Source: Chryseobacterium taichungense
GTDB taxonomy: Bacteria; Bacteroidota; Bacteroidia; Flavobacteriales; Weeksellaceae
DNA: 64,000 nt
Assembly (NCBI RefSeq): GCF_900109935.1
Contig: NZ_FOBV01000002.1
Span: forward strand, 248,001-312,000
Reading direction: 5' to 3'
Every line of letters begins with the position of its first letter. The stretch's first letter is position 1. The notes below the pieces were generated by a model. It was not told the DNA's origin. It saw nothing but the letters and a program-made list of their open reading frames with translations, and searched no databases. Made by a program: the position numbers and the translations under genes. Shown piece by piece: positions 35,067-45,064 of the stretch.

Positions 35067-35792
35067 ATGAGCCCCAACTTTATTCATACGTACGTATCTG
35101 TAGATTGTGTAGTATTCGGATTTGATTACGAAAACCGCTTAAACATTTTATTGGTTCAGCGACATGTGGATGAGGTACCTTTGGAAAGACAGCGAAAATT
35201 ACCCGGCAGTCTGATTTTTAGTGATGAAGATGTTGACGATGCTGCACAGAGAGTACTTCATGAATTGACAGGAATCAAAAAAATGGTTCTTAAACAGTTT
35301 AAGTGTTTTGCAGATCCTACCCGTGCCAATAATGTACATGATATTAAATGGATGGGCAAAGAGTACAAACATGATATCGACAGGATTATTACGGTTGCCT
35401 ACCTTTCTCTATGTAAGATCGACCATAAGATAAACAGTACGAAATATGACACTGTAGATTGGTTCCCGATTGATGAAGTTCCGCAGCTGCCGTTCGATCA
35501 CAATAAGATCATCAGTGAATCGCTCGTAGAAATCAGAAAATGGATCGAAACAGATTTCTCCATTATTTTTGAGCTGTTGCCGAAAAGATTTACCATCAGG
35601 CAACTGTATCAGCTTTACACGGCGCTGAGTGAAAAATATATTGATATTAAAAATTTTCATAAAAAAATATCCTCATTCAATTACATTGTGCCATTGGATG
35701 AAATTGAAAAAAATGTATCGCACCGGGCAGCAAGATATTATAAGTTCGATGCTAAAATTTATAAGAAAAACAATACTAAACTAATCAAATAA
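35067..35792 (+). CDS. NUDIX-winged helix transcriptional regulator of pentose use (AraR/NrtR type)
   Basis: The protein has 241 residues. The N-terminal NUDIX domain has a degenerate box (LPGSLIFSDEDVDDAAQRVL and following, about 45-70): the RExxEE core reads RVLHEL, so hydrolase activity is probably lost and the domain serves as a sugar sensor. The C-terminal part (about 165-235) has the winged helix of NrtR/AraR proteins (RFTIRQLYQLYTALSEKYI...NFHKKISSF). In Bacteroides, AraR of this type represses arabinose genes until sugar binds. Its place directly before xylB and xylA suggests it responds to xylose or a xylose oligomer; that part is inference. Confidence 0.85.
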   Translation: MSPNFIHTYVSVDCVVFGFDYENRLNILLVQRHVDEVPLERQRKLPGSLIFSDEDVDDAAQRVLHELTGIKKMVLKQFKCFADPTRANNVHDIKWMGKEYKHDIDRIITVAYLSLCKIDHKINSTKYDTVDWFPIDEVPQLPFDHNKIISESLVEIRKWIETDFSIIFELLPKRFTIRQLYQLYTALSEKYIDIKNFHKKISSFNYIVPLDEIEKNVSHRAARYYKFDAKIYKKNNTKLIK

Positions 35793-35810
35793 CACGCTTC
35801 TATACAAATT

Positions 35811-37295
35811 ATGTACTTACTAGGCTATGACATCGGCAGTTCTTCTGTAAAAGTTTGTCTCATCGAGGCATCCAGCGGAAAAGTGATTGCTTCAGAATTT
35901 TCCCCAAAAAAGGAAATGAAAATCACCGCTGTGAATCCCGGATGGGCAGAACAGAACCCTGTTGACTGGTGGACAAATCTGAAACTTGCTCATGAAGCGG
36001 TTATGCACGAAGCCGGAGTACATGCTGAAGATATCAAAGGAATTGGGATTACATGGCAAATGCACGGTCTTATCCTGGTAGATAAAGATCAGAATTTACT
36101 CAGACCGTCAATCATCTGGTGTGACAGCCGTGCGGTGCCTTACGGTGAAAAAGCTTTTAAAGAGATCGGAGAAGAAAAATGCTTATCTCATCTATTAAAT
36201 TCCCCGGGAAATTTTACCGCATCAAAACTAGCATGGGTAAAAGAAAACGAACCGGAAATTTTTGAAAAAATTGATAAAATAATGCTTCCGGGAGATTATA
36301 TCGCCATGAGACTTTCCGGGCAGATCGGAATGACCATCGAAGGATTATCAGAAGGAATTTTCTGGGATTTTAAGAATAACTGTATTTCGGAAGATGTGAT
36401 CGGCCATTACGGAATCCCGAAAAGCTTCTTCCCTGAGATTATTCCTACTTTTGGAATTCAGGCTACGGTTTCTGCAGCAGCAGCTCAGGAATTAGGATTA
36501 AAAGAAGGAACGCCGATTTCGTACAGAGCAGGAGATCAGCCAAACAATGCTCTTTCACTGAATGTTTTTAATCCGGGAGAAATCGCTTCCACTGCCGGAA
36601 CTTCAGGAGTTGTATATGGAGTGCTGGATCAGCTTGAATACGATAAATTATCAAGAGTTAATACATTTGCTCACGTTAATTATACACCGGAACAGATCAG
36701 ATTGGGCGTTTTACTGTGCATCAACGGAACAGGAATCTTGAATTCATGGCTAAAGCATAATTTTGCGACTTCGTTATCTTCATACGGAGATATGAATGAA
36801 CTGGCTTCACTTTCGCCTGTAGGTTCTAAAGGTCTTAGCATCGTACCTTTCGGAAACGGCGCAGAAAGAGTATTGGAAAACAAGGAAACCAACTGCTCAA
36901 TTCACGGAATTAATTTCAATATCCATACAAAAGGAGATATTCTACGTGCGGCGCAGGAAGGAATTGTATTTTCTTACGAATACGGAATGGACATCATGAG
37001 AAATATCGGGATGGACATTCAGGTGATTCGTGCAGGAAATGCCAATATGTTTTTAAGTTCAATTTTTCGTCAGTCACTTTCAAGTGTCAGCAATGCGGTT
37101 ATTGAACTTTATGATACCGACGGAGCTGTGGGAGCTGCAAGAGCTGCGGGAATAGGAATAGGATTTTATGCAGATTCCAAAGAAGCATTTTCATCACTCG
37201 AAAAAATAGCAGTGATAGAGCCTGAACACGAGAAACAAGAACAATATCTGGAAGCCTACACAAGATGGAAACATCATCTTAATGAAATAATCTAA
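35811..37295 (+). CDS. xylB: Xylulokinase
   Basis: This FGGY-family kinase of 494 residues phosphorylates D-xylulose to xylulose-5-phosphate, which enters the pentose phosphate pathway. It has the first phosphate-binding motif GYDIGSSSVK (4-13), the substrate region ITWQMHGLI, and the catalytic Asp in YRAGDQPNNAL (Asp242). The C-terminal ATPase half follows and ends with the GAARAAGIG motif. It begins 18 bases after the regulator gene and is followed by xylA after 98 bases, the reverse of the E. coli order. Confidence 0.94.
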   Translation: MYLLGYDIGSSSVKVCLIEASSGKVIASEFSPKKEMKITAVNPGWAEQNPVDWWTNLKLAHEAVMHEAGVHAEDIKGIGITWQMHGLILVDKDQNLLRPSIIWCDSRAVPYGEKAFKEIGEEKCLSHLLNSPGNFTASKLAWVKENEPEIFEKIDKIMLPGDYIAMRLSGQIGMTIEGLSEGIFWDFKNNCISEDVIGHYGIPKSFFPEIIPTFGIQATVSAAAAQELGLKEGTPISYRAGDQPNNALSLNVFNPGEIASTAGTSGVVYGVLDQLEYDKLSRVNTFAHVNYTPEQIRLGVLLCINGTGILNSWLKHNFATSLSSYGDMNELASLSPVGSKGLSIVPFGNGAERVLENKETNCSIHGINFNIHTKGDILRAAQEGIVFSYEYGMDIMRNIGMDIQVIRAGNANMFLSSIFRQSLSSVSNAVIELYDTDGAVGAARAAGIGIGFYADSKEAFSSLEKIAVIEPEHEKQEQYLEAYTRWKHHLNEII

Positions 37296-37393
37296 AAACA
37301 ATTCAGCGGAAAAATATCCATACACTTACTGACTTCAGAAATCAGTGAGAAGGGAATGACTACGCAAACTTTAAAATAAAATAAATATAAAAT

Positions 37394-38722
37394 ATGAACA
37401 CTTTAACAGGTACGAAAGAGTTTTTTACAGGTATCGACAAGATTAAATTTGAAGGAAAGGAAAGCAGAAACCCAATGGCATTCCGCTATTATGATGCTGA
37501 AAAAGTTGTCATGGGAAAACCTATGAAAGACTGGACACGTTTTGCAATGGCATGGTGGCATACCTTATGTGCAAACGGAAGCGATCCATTCGGAGGACCT
37601 ACAATTCATCATCCTTGGGATATTGGAAATGACGCTGTTACGAGAGCGATGCACAAAATGGATGCTGGCTTTGAATTTATGTCTAAAATGGGCTTCGATT
37701 ACTACTGTTTCCACGACATCGACTTGGTAGACCCTGCAAATAACTGGAAAGATTATGAGAAAAATCTTCAGACAGTTGTTGAATACGCTAAACAAAAACA
37801 GGCTGAAACAGGAATTAAACTTTTATGGGGAACAGCAAACGTTTTCACTCATGAAAGATACATGAACGGTGCTTCTACAAACCCAAATTTTGATGTATTG
37901 GCTTGCGCAGGAACTCAGGTGAAGAACTCCATCGACGCGACAATTGCTTTAGGTGGTGAAAACTATGTATTCTGGGGAGGAAGAGAAGGATATATGAGCC
38001 TTCTGAACACTGACATGAAGCGTGAAAAAGATCATTTGGCACGTTTTCTTTCAATGTCCAGAGATTATGCACGTCAGCAAGGATTTAAAGGAACTTTCCT
38101 GATCGAGCCTAAGCCAATGGAGCCTACAAAACATCAGTACGACTACGATTCTGAAACGGTAATCGGCTTCCTAAGACATTACGGATTGGATAAAGATTTT
38201 AAGTTAAATATCGAAGTAAACCACGCTACATTGGCAGGTCATACTTTTGAGCACGAACTTCAGGTTGCTGTTGATGCAGGACTTTTAGGAAGCATTGATG
38301 CCAACAGAGGAGATTATCAGAACGGATGGGATACAGACCAATTCCCGGTAGACTACCTTGAGATGGTTCAGGCTTGGCTTGTACTTCTTCCAGCAGGAGG
38401 TTTAGGAAATGGAGGGGTAAATTTTGATGCTAAAATCAGAAGAAACTCTATTGATCCTGAAGATTTATTCATCTCTCACATTTCGGGAATGGATGTATTT
38501 GCAAAAGGACTTCTGGCTGCAGCCGATATCCTTGAAAATTCAGATTATAAAAAATTAAGAACAGATCGCTACGCTTCTTTTGACAACGGAAACGGGAAGG
38601 CATTCGAAGAAGGAAATCTTACATTGGAAGATCTTCAGAGAATAGCACATGAAATCGGGGAACCTCAGCCAAAAAGCGGCAAACAGGAATTGTTTGAAGC
38701 TATTGTGAATATGTATATCTAA
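37394..38722 (+). CDS. xylA: Xylose isomerase
   Basis: It converts D-xylose to D-xylulose in the cytoplasm. The 442 residues are normal for the long class II form of XylA. Conserved active-site segments are present: [12 protein letters not shown] with the catalytic His, VFWGGREGY, the metal-binding [15 protein letters not shown], and [15 protein letters not shown]. Product feeds xylulokinase encoded just upstream. The two genes stand between the regulator and the SusC/D pair, as expected for a xylan-linked locus. Confidence 0.96.
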   Translation: MNTLTGTKEFFTGIDKIKFEGKESRNPMAFRYYDAEKVVMGKPMKDWTRFAMAWWHTLCANGSDPFGGPTIHHPWDIGNDAVTRAMHKMDAGFEFMSKMGFDYYCFHDIDLVDPANNWKDYEKNLQTVVEYAKQKQAETGIKLLWGTANVFTHERYMNGASTNPNFDVLACAGTQVKNSIDATIALGGENYVFWGGREGYMSLLNTDMKREKDHLARFLSMSRDYARQQGFKGTFLIEPKPMEPTKHQYDYDSETVIGFLRHYGLDKDFKLNIEVNHATLAGHTFEHELQVAVDAGLLGSIDANRGDYQNGWDTDQFPVDYLEMVQAWLVLLPAGGLGNGGVNFDAKIRRNSIDPEDLFISHISGMDVFAKGLLAAADILENSDYKKLRTDRYASFDNGNGKAFEEGNLTLEDLQRIAHEIGEPQPKSGKQELFEAIVNMYI

Positions 38723-38816
38723 CAAAAAAATGAAAAGGCTGCTAACACTAAGGATTTTCAGAATTATAATTATTAATGGCCTTTTTATTCAACCCTAATA
38801 TTTAAAAATAATAATT

Positions 38817-41711
38817 ATGAACCGATTTTATTTAGCTAAAACCAATAAGGCGGCCTTGTTTTTTGCCATGGCCTTATTACCTTCCGGCTTGGCGTATTCC
38901 CAGGTTAAGAAAGATACGGCGACCAAAGAGAAAAAGATAGAGGAAGTAGTCATGATCGGATATGGTACTCAAAGAAAAGAGGCTGTAACAGGATCAGTGG
39001 CTACCGTAAAAGGAGATGCACTTCGCGAGGTACCTTCAGCCAACATTACCCAGGCTTTACAAGGTAGAACTGCGGGGGTTGATATTTCCCAAACTTCTAC
39101 TAAACCGGGTGCAGCCATGCAGATCCGGATCAGAGGTACAAGATCATTAACAGGTGATAACAACCCGCTAATTGTTCTTGACGGTATTCCGTTTGTGGGA
39201 TCCCTGAGTGACATTAGTTCGAGCGATATAAAAAGTATTGACATCCTTAAAGACGCTTCTGCTACAGCCATTTACGGTTCAAGAGGGGCAAACGGAGTTA
39301 TTCTTGTTACAACAAACAGAGGAACAAAAGGACAAAAACCGAGATTTACATACAATACATTTACTGGAGTTCAAACTTTATTTTCTAAGTATCCAATGAT
39401 GGATGGGCCTAAATTTGCACAGCTTCGTGCTTACGCCATTCCAGCAGGAAACTCAACGCCCTTATATAGTAATGGCGCAGACGAAAGCAACAGTACTAAT
39501 ACAGACTGGCAAAGCTTATATTACAAACCTGCCATGATGACAAGCCATGATGTAGGTGTTTCAGGAGGAACAGAAGGTGGAAACTATAATGTGGGATTGT
39601 CTTATTATAAGCAAAATGCATTAGTTCCTCTTCAGAGTTATGAAAGATTTGCTCTGCGTACAGCAATTGATCAGCAGGTAGGAAAGATTTTCCGTTTTGG
39701 TTTTACTACAAATACCAATTATTCTATATCTGAAGGGAACGGAGTAAGTCCTGGAGCAGTATTGGGATATTCACCCTTGGTAGATCCTTACAAAGCTGAC
39801 GGAACTCCAAAAACGTTGATGACAACGGCAGGAGGAATAGACCAAAGCTGGATCTATACCCGTCAAAACCTGGAAGCACTAAAAGATAAGTATGTTGATG
39901 AGAGTAAAGCGTTTGCCTCATACAACAACCTTTACGGTGAATTGAATCTTCCTATCAACGGTTTAAAATACAGACTAAATGTAGGATTAGATTACCGTAC
40001 TTCAAACAGTGGAAATTATACTGGTGTAGGAGTATTTAGTACAAATCCTTCTGCACCGTCAGCAGCAGGAAGAGGAAATAATCAGACTTACCATTGGGTT
40101 TTGGAAAATTTATTGACCTATGACCGTACATTTGGTAAACATAAAATCAATGCAGTAGGATTATATTCTGCCGAAGGTAACAGATATATAAGTTCGTATA
40201 TGAGCGCCAAGAACGTTCCTGCAGATTTCTTTCAATATTATAACCTAGGACAGTCTCCTCAGGCAGATATTACAGTAAGACCTGAAGATCAGACATATAA
40301 TCAGACGGGATTACTTTCTGCAATGGGAAGAGTAATGTATACATATGATAACAAATATATGTTAACTGCAACACTTCGTGCTGATGGATCATCAAGACTT
40401 GCACCGGGAAACAAATGGCATACTTATCCTGCATTATCATTAGGTTGGAATGTAACTAATGAGTCATTTATGCAAAATATAAAGGCTCTTAATCTTCTTA
40501 AATTCAGAGCAGGATGGGGACAAACCTCAAACCAGGCGGTAAGCCCTTATTCTACTATGGGTAGACTGAATGTTGCTCCTTATAATTTCGGAGGTACAGG
40601 AAGTACAGGAGTATACGGAGACCAGGCACCAAACCCTGGATTAGGTTGGGAATATTCCAGAACACAAAACTATGGAGTTGATTTTGGCTTATTTAATAAC
40701 AGATTATCAGGTAGTGTAGAATATTATAAAACTCACACTGTAGATCTTTTGACACAAAAAAGTCTTCCGTCTTCAAGTGGTTGGGGATCAATCGTTTCCA
40801 ATGTAGCTGAAACTGAAAACAAAGGGTTGGAACTCTCATTAAATGGTGTTATCTTTGATAACCCGGATGGTTTTTCATGGGAAGCAGGATTTAATTTTTA
40901 TACAAACAGAAACCAGATCCTATCTCTTGCATCGGGAACACAGCGTGATGTGAATAACCTGTGGTTTGTAGGCCATAATATCAATTCTCTTTACGATTAC
41001 CAGTATATAGGTCTTTGGCAGGCAGGTGATCCTTACCAGAATATTTTAGAGCCTGGAACCGCTGCAGATGTGATTGGATCTATAAAAGTTCTATACACAG
41101 GGGGCTATAATGCTGACGGAACACCTGTAAGAGCAATCGGACCCGATGACAGACAGATTTTTGATACGGCTCCAAAGTATCAGGGAGGATTTAATATGAG
41201 ATTTTCATACAAAAACTTTGAATTGAGTACCGTAGGTGCATTTCAGCACGGAGGAATTCTAATAAGTTCATTGTACGGATCTGCAAGTTACCTTAACAGA
41301 TTGACCGGTAGAGGGAATAATGTTGATGTAGATTATTGGACAGAGAATAATACAGATGCTTATTTCCCACGTCCTGGGCGCCATTTAAGTGGTGACAACC
41401 CGAAATATTCTTCTACATTGGCTATGTTTGATGCTTCATATCTTAAATTACGTACAATTACTTTAGGATATAATGTTGATAAAGAATTTTTAAAAGATCT
41501 AAAAATTAATAGTTTCAGAATCTATTTCACAGTAACCAATCCTCTTGTATTATTCTCACCTTACCATAAATTTTCAGGAATGGACCCTGAACCGAATTCA
41601 ATGGGTAATGAAAACCAGGCTGTAAGCGGATACCAAAGCAGACAGCTGATCATAGGAACAAATAACCCTTCTACAAGAAATTATTTAATGGGACTTAATT
41701 TAACCTTCTAA
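38817..41711 (+). CDS. SusC/RagA-type TonB-dependent oligosaccharide transporter
   Basis: The 964-residue outer-membrane protein has a signal peptide (ALLPSGLAYSQ) and a short stretch with KKIEEVVMIGYG that acts as TonB-box region. A plug domain (about 55-160: ALQGRTAGVDI, IRGTRSLTGDNNPLIVLDG, ILKDASATAIYGSRGANGVI) is followed by a 22-strand barrel ending in the aromatic LNLTF. It lacks the N-terminal carboxypeptidase-D-like domain found in many SusC proteins. With the SusD-like lipoprotein 11 bases downstream it would import xylan-derived oligosaccharides. Confidence 0.93.
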   Translation: MNRFYLAKTNKAALFFAMALLPSGLAYSQVKKDTATKEKKIEEVVMIGYGTQRKEAVTGSVATVKGDALREVPSANITQALQGRTAGVDISQTSTKPGAAMQIRIRGTRSLTGDNNPLIVLDGIPFVGSLSDISSSDIKSIDILKDASATAIYGSRGANGVILVTTNRGTKGQKPRFTYNTFTGVQTLFSKYPMMDGPKFAQLRAYAIPAGNSTPLYSNGADESNSTNTDWQSLYYKPAMMTSHDVGVSGGTEGGNYNVGLSYYKQNALVPLQSYERFALRTAIDQQVGKIFRFGFTTNTNYSISEGNGVSPGAVLGYSPLVDPYKADGTPKTLMTTAGGIDQSWIYTRQNLEALKDKYVDESKAFASYNNLYGELNLPINGLKYRLNVGLDYRTSNSGNYTGVGVFSTNPSAPSAAGRGNNQTYHWVLENLLTYDRTFGKHKINAVGLYSAEGNRYISSYMSAKNVPADFFQYYNLGQSPQADITVRPEDQTYNQTGLLSAMGRVMYTYDNKYMLTATLRADGSSRLAPGNKWHTYPALSLGWNVTNESFMQNIKALNLLKFRAGWGQTSNQAVSPYSTMGRLNVAPYNFGGTGSTGVYGDQAPNPGLGWEYSRTQNYGVDFGLFNNRLSGSVEYYKTHTVDLLTQKSLPSSSGWGSIVSNVAETENKGLELSLNGVIFDNPDGFSWEAGFNFYTNRNQILSLASGTQRDVNNLWFVGHNINSLYDYQYIGLWQAGDPYQNILEPGTAADVIGSIKVLYTGGYNADGTPVRAIGPDDRQIFDTAPKYQGGFNMRFSYKNFELSTVGAFQHGGILISSLYGSASYLNRLTGRGNNVDVDYWTENNTDAYFPRPGRHLSGDNPKYSSTLAMFDASYLKLRTITLGYNVDKEFLKDLKINSFRIYFTVTNPLVLFSPYHKFSGMDPEPNSMGNENQAVSGYQSRQLIIGTNNPSTRNYLMGLNLTF

Positions 41712-41722
41712 ACTGTATAGTC

Positions 41723-43678
41723 ATGATAAAATTTAATAAAAAAATGATAATTGGAGCAATCTTCTTATCATTAACATTTACTGGTTGTAATGAGATTCTT
41801 GACGAGCAGCCAAGATCAGGATACAGCGTTGAATATTTTAATACACCGGATGGTGTTAAGCAGAGCTTTACTGCGCTGTACAGACAATTAAGATTGTTGT
41901 ACGGAAACGGGTACTTCATGAGCAACTGCCAGAATGGTACCGACGAATCTACCTGGGCACAAAGTGCTGATGGTAACTTCAAAGAATTAGATATGTCAGG
42001 TCAGGGAAATATTAACCCAAATACCTTTCCTACAAGTATGGTTTGGGGAGCATTTTTCCCATATATTAATACAGCAAACGGAATTATTGAAAAAGGCCCC
42101 GGATTCGATATTCCTGAGGCAATGATCTCTGAAGCAAGATTTTTCAGAGGATTTGATTATTTTATGCTTGTACAGACATATGGAGGAATTCCTTTAGATT
42201 TAGGAGCAGGAGAATTAAAATACAATACACTTCCATCGACAACTTCTGTAAGAAATACAGTTCCGGAAGTATATACGAAAGCGGTTTTCCCGGACTTAAA
42301 AAAAGCAATAGATAATCTTCCGACATCACCAAGAGTAACAGGAGGAGTAACCAAAAATGTTGCAAGATTGATTTTAGCCAAAGCTTATCTTACTTATGGA
42401 TGGTGGCTACAGAACCCTAATAACATTCCTACTTATCCTGAAGCAGCAAGAAATGATCCTGACGGACATAATGCTCAATGGTACTTCCAACAGGCATATG
42501 ATATGGCTATGTCGGGAATTAATAACCCTGGAGGATATGCTCTGCAGCCTACATTCTATGATGTAAATGTTGGATCAAACGACAGAAATACAGAAAGCAT
42601 GCTATATGCAGATCACACGCAGTCAAGCACATATTACAATGAAAGTGATCCTGTAGGATTTGGTTCAGGATGGGCTCCGGACAATTTTGCAGCATGGATG
42701 CAGACCTGGAATTACACTGCAATTAAAAGCAGCAAGACAACAGCATGGGCTCCTGCGGATGTTGTAAGTTCCGTACAGCGTGAGGCAGCACAGTCTTTAG
42801 GTCGTCCTTGGGTTCGTATGTGTCCTACCATAGGAGTAATAAAAAATACATTTGCAGACAAAACCAATGACTCCCGTTATGATGGTACTTTTGTTACTAC
42901 ATACAGAGGAAACTGGAATAAAAATGGAACAGGTCTTACAAGTGTTGGTACCCTTTACAATGCCAATAATCTGCCAGTACAGCCAGGTGGTGCTATTCTT
43001 AGTTTCTTGAGTGATGATTCTCAAACTCCGACATATGCTACAGGTGCAGGTCAAAATGGAGTGGGAGCCGGTACTTTGCCAAATAGGGCAGACTGGGTAA
43101 TTGCACCAAGCGGAATCAGCAGAATTGTATATCCTGGTCTATGGAAGATAGGAACGTATCGTACGGACGATCCTAATGGTTTAGGTTATCCAAATGCGGG
43201 TCTTACTCGTCCTTTTACAATAGCTAAATTCTCTGAGTTTTATTTTATTGCTGCAGAAGCAGCTGTAAAAGGAGCATCAGGAGCAATGAGCGCCAGAGAT
43301 CTTATCAATGTTATCCGTGCAAGAGCGGGAAAATGGAAATTCAATAATGCTCAGAATACATCTTATGTAGCTGATAATAGTGCGGCGATGATTGCAGCAA
43401 CTCCGGCAACAATTACTATTGATTACATTCTTGCAGAGAGATCAAGAGAATACTACGGAGAATTCTACAGATGGTATGATCTGGTACGTACTCAGAAATG
43501 GGCAGAATATGCTGCTACTTACCAAATTGGTGGTGCATCTTATGGAGATCATACTCCTCAGACTGTTACAAGAAATATTCAGCCTTTCCATTATCTGAGA
43601 CCAATCCCTCAGGGACAGCTTGATGCAATGGAAGTTTCTGCTGATGTGAAAGCAAAATACCAGAACCCTGGTTATTAA
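41723..43678 (+). CDS. SusD/RagB-type surface glycan-binding lipoprotein
   Basis: It has 651 residues with a lipoprotein signal (LSLTFTGC) followed by NEILDEQPRSGYS, whose acidic residues after the Cys fit the surface-export signal of Bacteroidota lipoproteins. The body has the SusD features: the ARFFRGFDYFMLVQTYGGIPL segment, helices of the TPR-like scaffold, and ISARAGK-like text near the C-terminus (VIRARAGKWKF), then RSREYYGEFYRWYDLVRT. It forms the lid of the SusC channel and binds the glycan. A terminator follows it. Confidence 0.93.
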   Translation: MIKFNKKMIIGAIFLSLTFTGCNEILDEQPRSGYSVEYFNTPDGVKQSFTALYRQLRLLYGNGYFMSNCQNGTDESTWAQSADGNFKELDMSGQGNINPNTFPTSMVWGAFFPYINTANGIIEKGPGFDIPEAMISEARFFRGFDYFMLVQTYGGIPLDLGAGELKYNTLPSTTSVRNTVPEVYTKAVFPDLKKAIDNLPTSPRVTGGVTKNVARLILAKAYLTYGWWLQNPNNIPTYPEAARNDPDGHNAQWYFQQAYDMAMSGINNPGGYALQPTFYDVNVGSNDRNTESMLYADHTQSSTYYNESDPVGFGSGWAPDNFAAWMQTWNYTAIKSSKTTAWAPADVVSSVQREAAQSLGRPWVRMCPTIGVIKNTFADKTNDSRYDGTFVTTYRGNWNKNGTGLTSVGTLYNANNLPVQPGGAILSFLSDDSQTPTYATGAGQNGVGAGTLPNRADWVIAPSGISRIVYPGLWKIGTYRTDDPNGLGYPNAGLTRPFTIAKFSEFYFIAAEAAVKGASGAMSARDLINVIRARAGKWKFNNAQNTSYVADNSAAMIAATPATITIDYILAERSREYYGEFYRWYDLVRTQKWAEYAATYQIGGASYGDHTPQTVTRNIQPFHYLRPIPQGQLDAMEVSADVKAKYQNPGY

Positions 43679-43708
43679 TTGATTTTATTCTTACATTCAT
43701 ATTAACAG

Positions 43709-43748
43709 CAAAGTAGGTGTTTGTAAAAAAGCACCTGCTTTGTTTAAT
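43709..43748 (+). terminator. Terminator after the susD-like gene
   Basis: CAAAGTAGGTG (43709-43719) pairs with CACCTGCTTTG (43732-43742) with one wobble; TTTAA follows. The T-run is short, so read-through into uxuA is possible. Confidence 0.6.
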
Positions 43749-43768
43749 GAATAAAAATTTTAAAGATT

Positions 43769-44947
43769 ATGGAAAAAACATGGCGTTGGTTTGGGAAGAA
43801 CGATAAAATAAGTCTGAATACACTTCGGCAAATAGGAGTAGAAGGAATTGTTTCCGCACTGCATGATGTTCCGAATGGACAAATCTGGAGTTTAGAGGCG
43901 ATCAATGATTATAAAAACTATATAGAAAGTCACGGTCTTCGCTGGTCTGTCGTGGAAAGTCTTCCCGTGAGCGAAGCCATCAAATACGGAGGTGAAGACC
44001 GGGATTTTTTAATAGAAAATTATATCAAAAGTCTCGAAAACCTGGGTAGAGCAGGAGTGACAACAGTTTGCTACAACTTTATGCCTGTTTTGGATTGGGC
44101 CAGAACAGATCTCTTCCACGAATGGGAAGATGGTTCCTCATCGCTATATTTTGATAAAGCTAAATTTGCCTATTTTGAAATTCATATTTTGAAAAGACAA
44201 GGAGCAGAAAAGGATTATAATGCAGAAATTCTTCAGAAAGTAGAAGAACTTAAAAATACGCTGACTGAAGAAGACAACAATGATCTGATTGATTCAGTCA
44301 TTGTAAAAACTCAGGGATTTGTCAACGGAAACATAAAAGAAGGAGATTTAAATCCTGTCGAAAAGTTCAACAATTTATTGGCCTTATACCATGGAATTGA
44401 TAAAAACCAGCTTCGCCTTAATCTTAAATATTTCCTCGAAAAAATAATGCCGGTTTGCGAAGAATGGAATATCCAGATGTGTGTACATCCAGATGATCCG
44501 CCATTTGCTTTACTGGGCTTGCCAAGAATCGTTACCAATGAAGAAGATATAGACTGGTTCTTACATGCAGTGGATAATCCTCATAACGGACTTACTTTCT
44601 GTGCCGGATCTTTAAGTGCTAACCTTAACAATGATGTTCCGAAACTGGCTCATAAATTTGCACACCGTACAAAATTCGTTCACCTCAGAAGCACCAATGT
44701 TTTTGAAAACGGTGATTTTATAGAAGCGCATCATTTGGGTGGAAGAGGAAAACTGATTGATGTTATCCGTGTATTTGAAAAGGAAAGTCCAGATTTACCA
44801 ATGCGAATTGACCACGGAAGACTCTTAACCGAAGATATCGATAAAGATTACAATCCAGGGTATTCATTTCTAGGGAGAATGCTGGCTTTAGGTCAGATTG
44901 AAGGGGTAATGGCAGCTGTCCAAAATGAAATGCAGAAGACATTTTAA
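43769..44947 (+). CDS. uxuA: Mannonate dehydratase
   Basis: The 392-residue enzyme removes water from D-mannonate to give 2-keto-3-deoxygluconate, the third step of glucuronate breakdown. The sequence has the UxuA landmarks: the WRWFGKNDKISL start, VCYNFMPVLDWARTDL, MCVHPDDPPFALLGLPRIV with metal ligands, LTFCAGSLSAN, and MRIDHGRLL near the C-terminus. It starts the hexuronate group behind susD and is followed by an oxidoreductase gene after a REP-like repeat. Confidence 0.95.
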   Translation: MEKTWRWFGKNDKISLNTLRQIGVEGIVSALHDVPNGQIWSLEAINDYKNYIESHGLRWSVVESLPVSEAIKYGGEDRDFLIENYIKSLENLGRAGVTTVCYNFMPVLDWARTDLFHEWEDGSSSLYFDKAKFAYFEIHILKRQGAEKDYNAEILQKVEELKNTLTEEDNNDLIDSVIVKTQGFVNGNIKEGDLNPVEKFNNLLALYHGIDKNQLRLNLKYFLEKIMPVCEEWNIQMCVHPDDPPFALLGLPRIVTNEEDIDWFLHAVDNPHNGLTFCAGSLSANLNNDVPKLAHKFAHRTKFVHLRSTNVFENGDFIEAHHLGGRGKLIDVIRVFEKESPDLPMRIDHGRLLTEDIDKDYNPGYSFLGRMLALGQIEGVMAAVQNEMQKTF

Positions 44948-44953
44948 GCAAAA

Positions 44954-45040
44954 CAGGATCCGAAGGATCCAACAACAATAGCCGTAGCTAAAACCTATGG
45001 CAAAGAATAGGATTAATATAAAAGAAACCCGAAGGGTTCA
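44954..45040. repeat. REP/BIME-like palindrome cluster upstream of the SDR gene
   Basis: It begins GGATCCGAAGGATCC, continues AACAACAATAGCCGTAGC and ACCTATGG, and ends ACCCGAAGGGTT. The order of small hairpins and the AATAGCC linker is shared with the repeats at 47449-47537 and 53030-53119. Confidence 0.75.
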
Positions 45041-45064
45041 ATATAAATTATCATTAATATTATA

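Noticed and set aside
38733..38785. Terminator between xylA and the susC-like gene
   Set aside because: AAAAGGC and GCCTTTT can pair, but the loop is about 40 bases long, so the hairpin is weak; it may be a minor attenuator at most.
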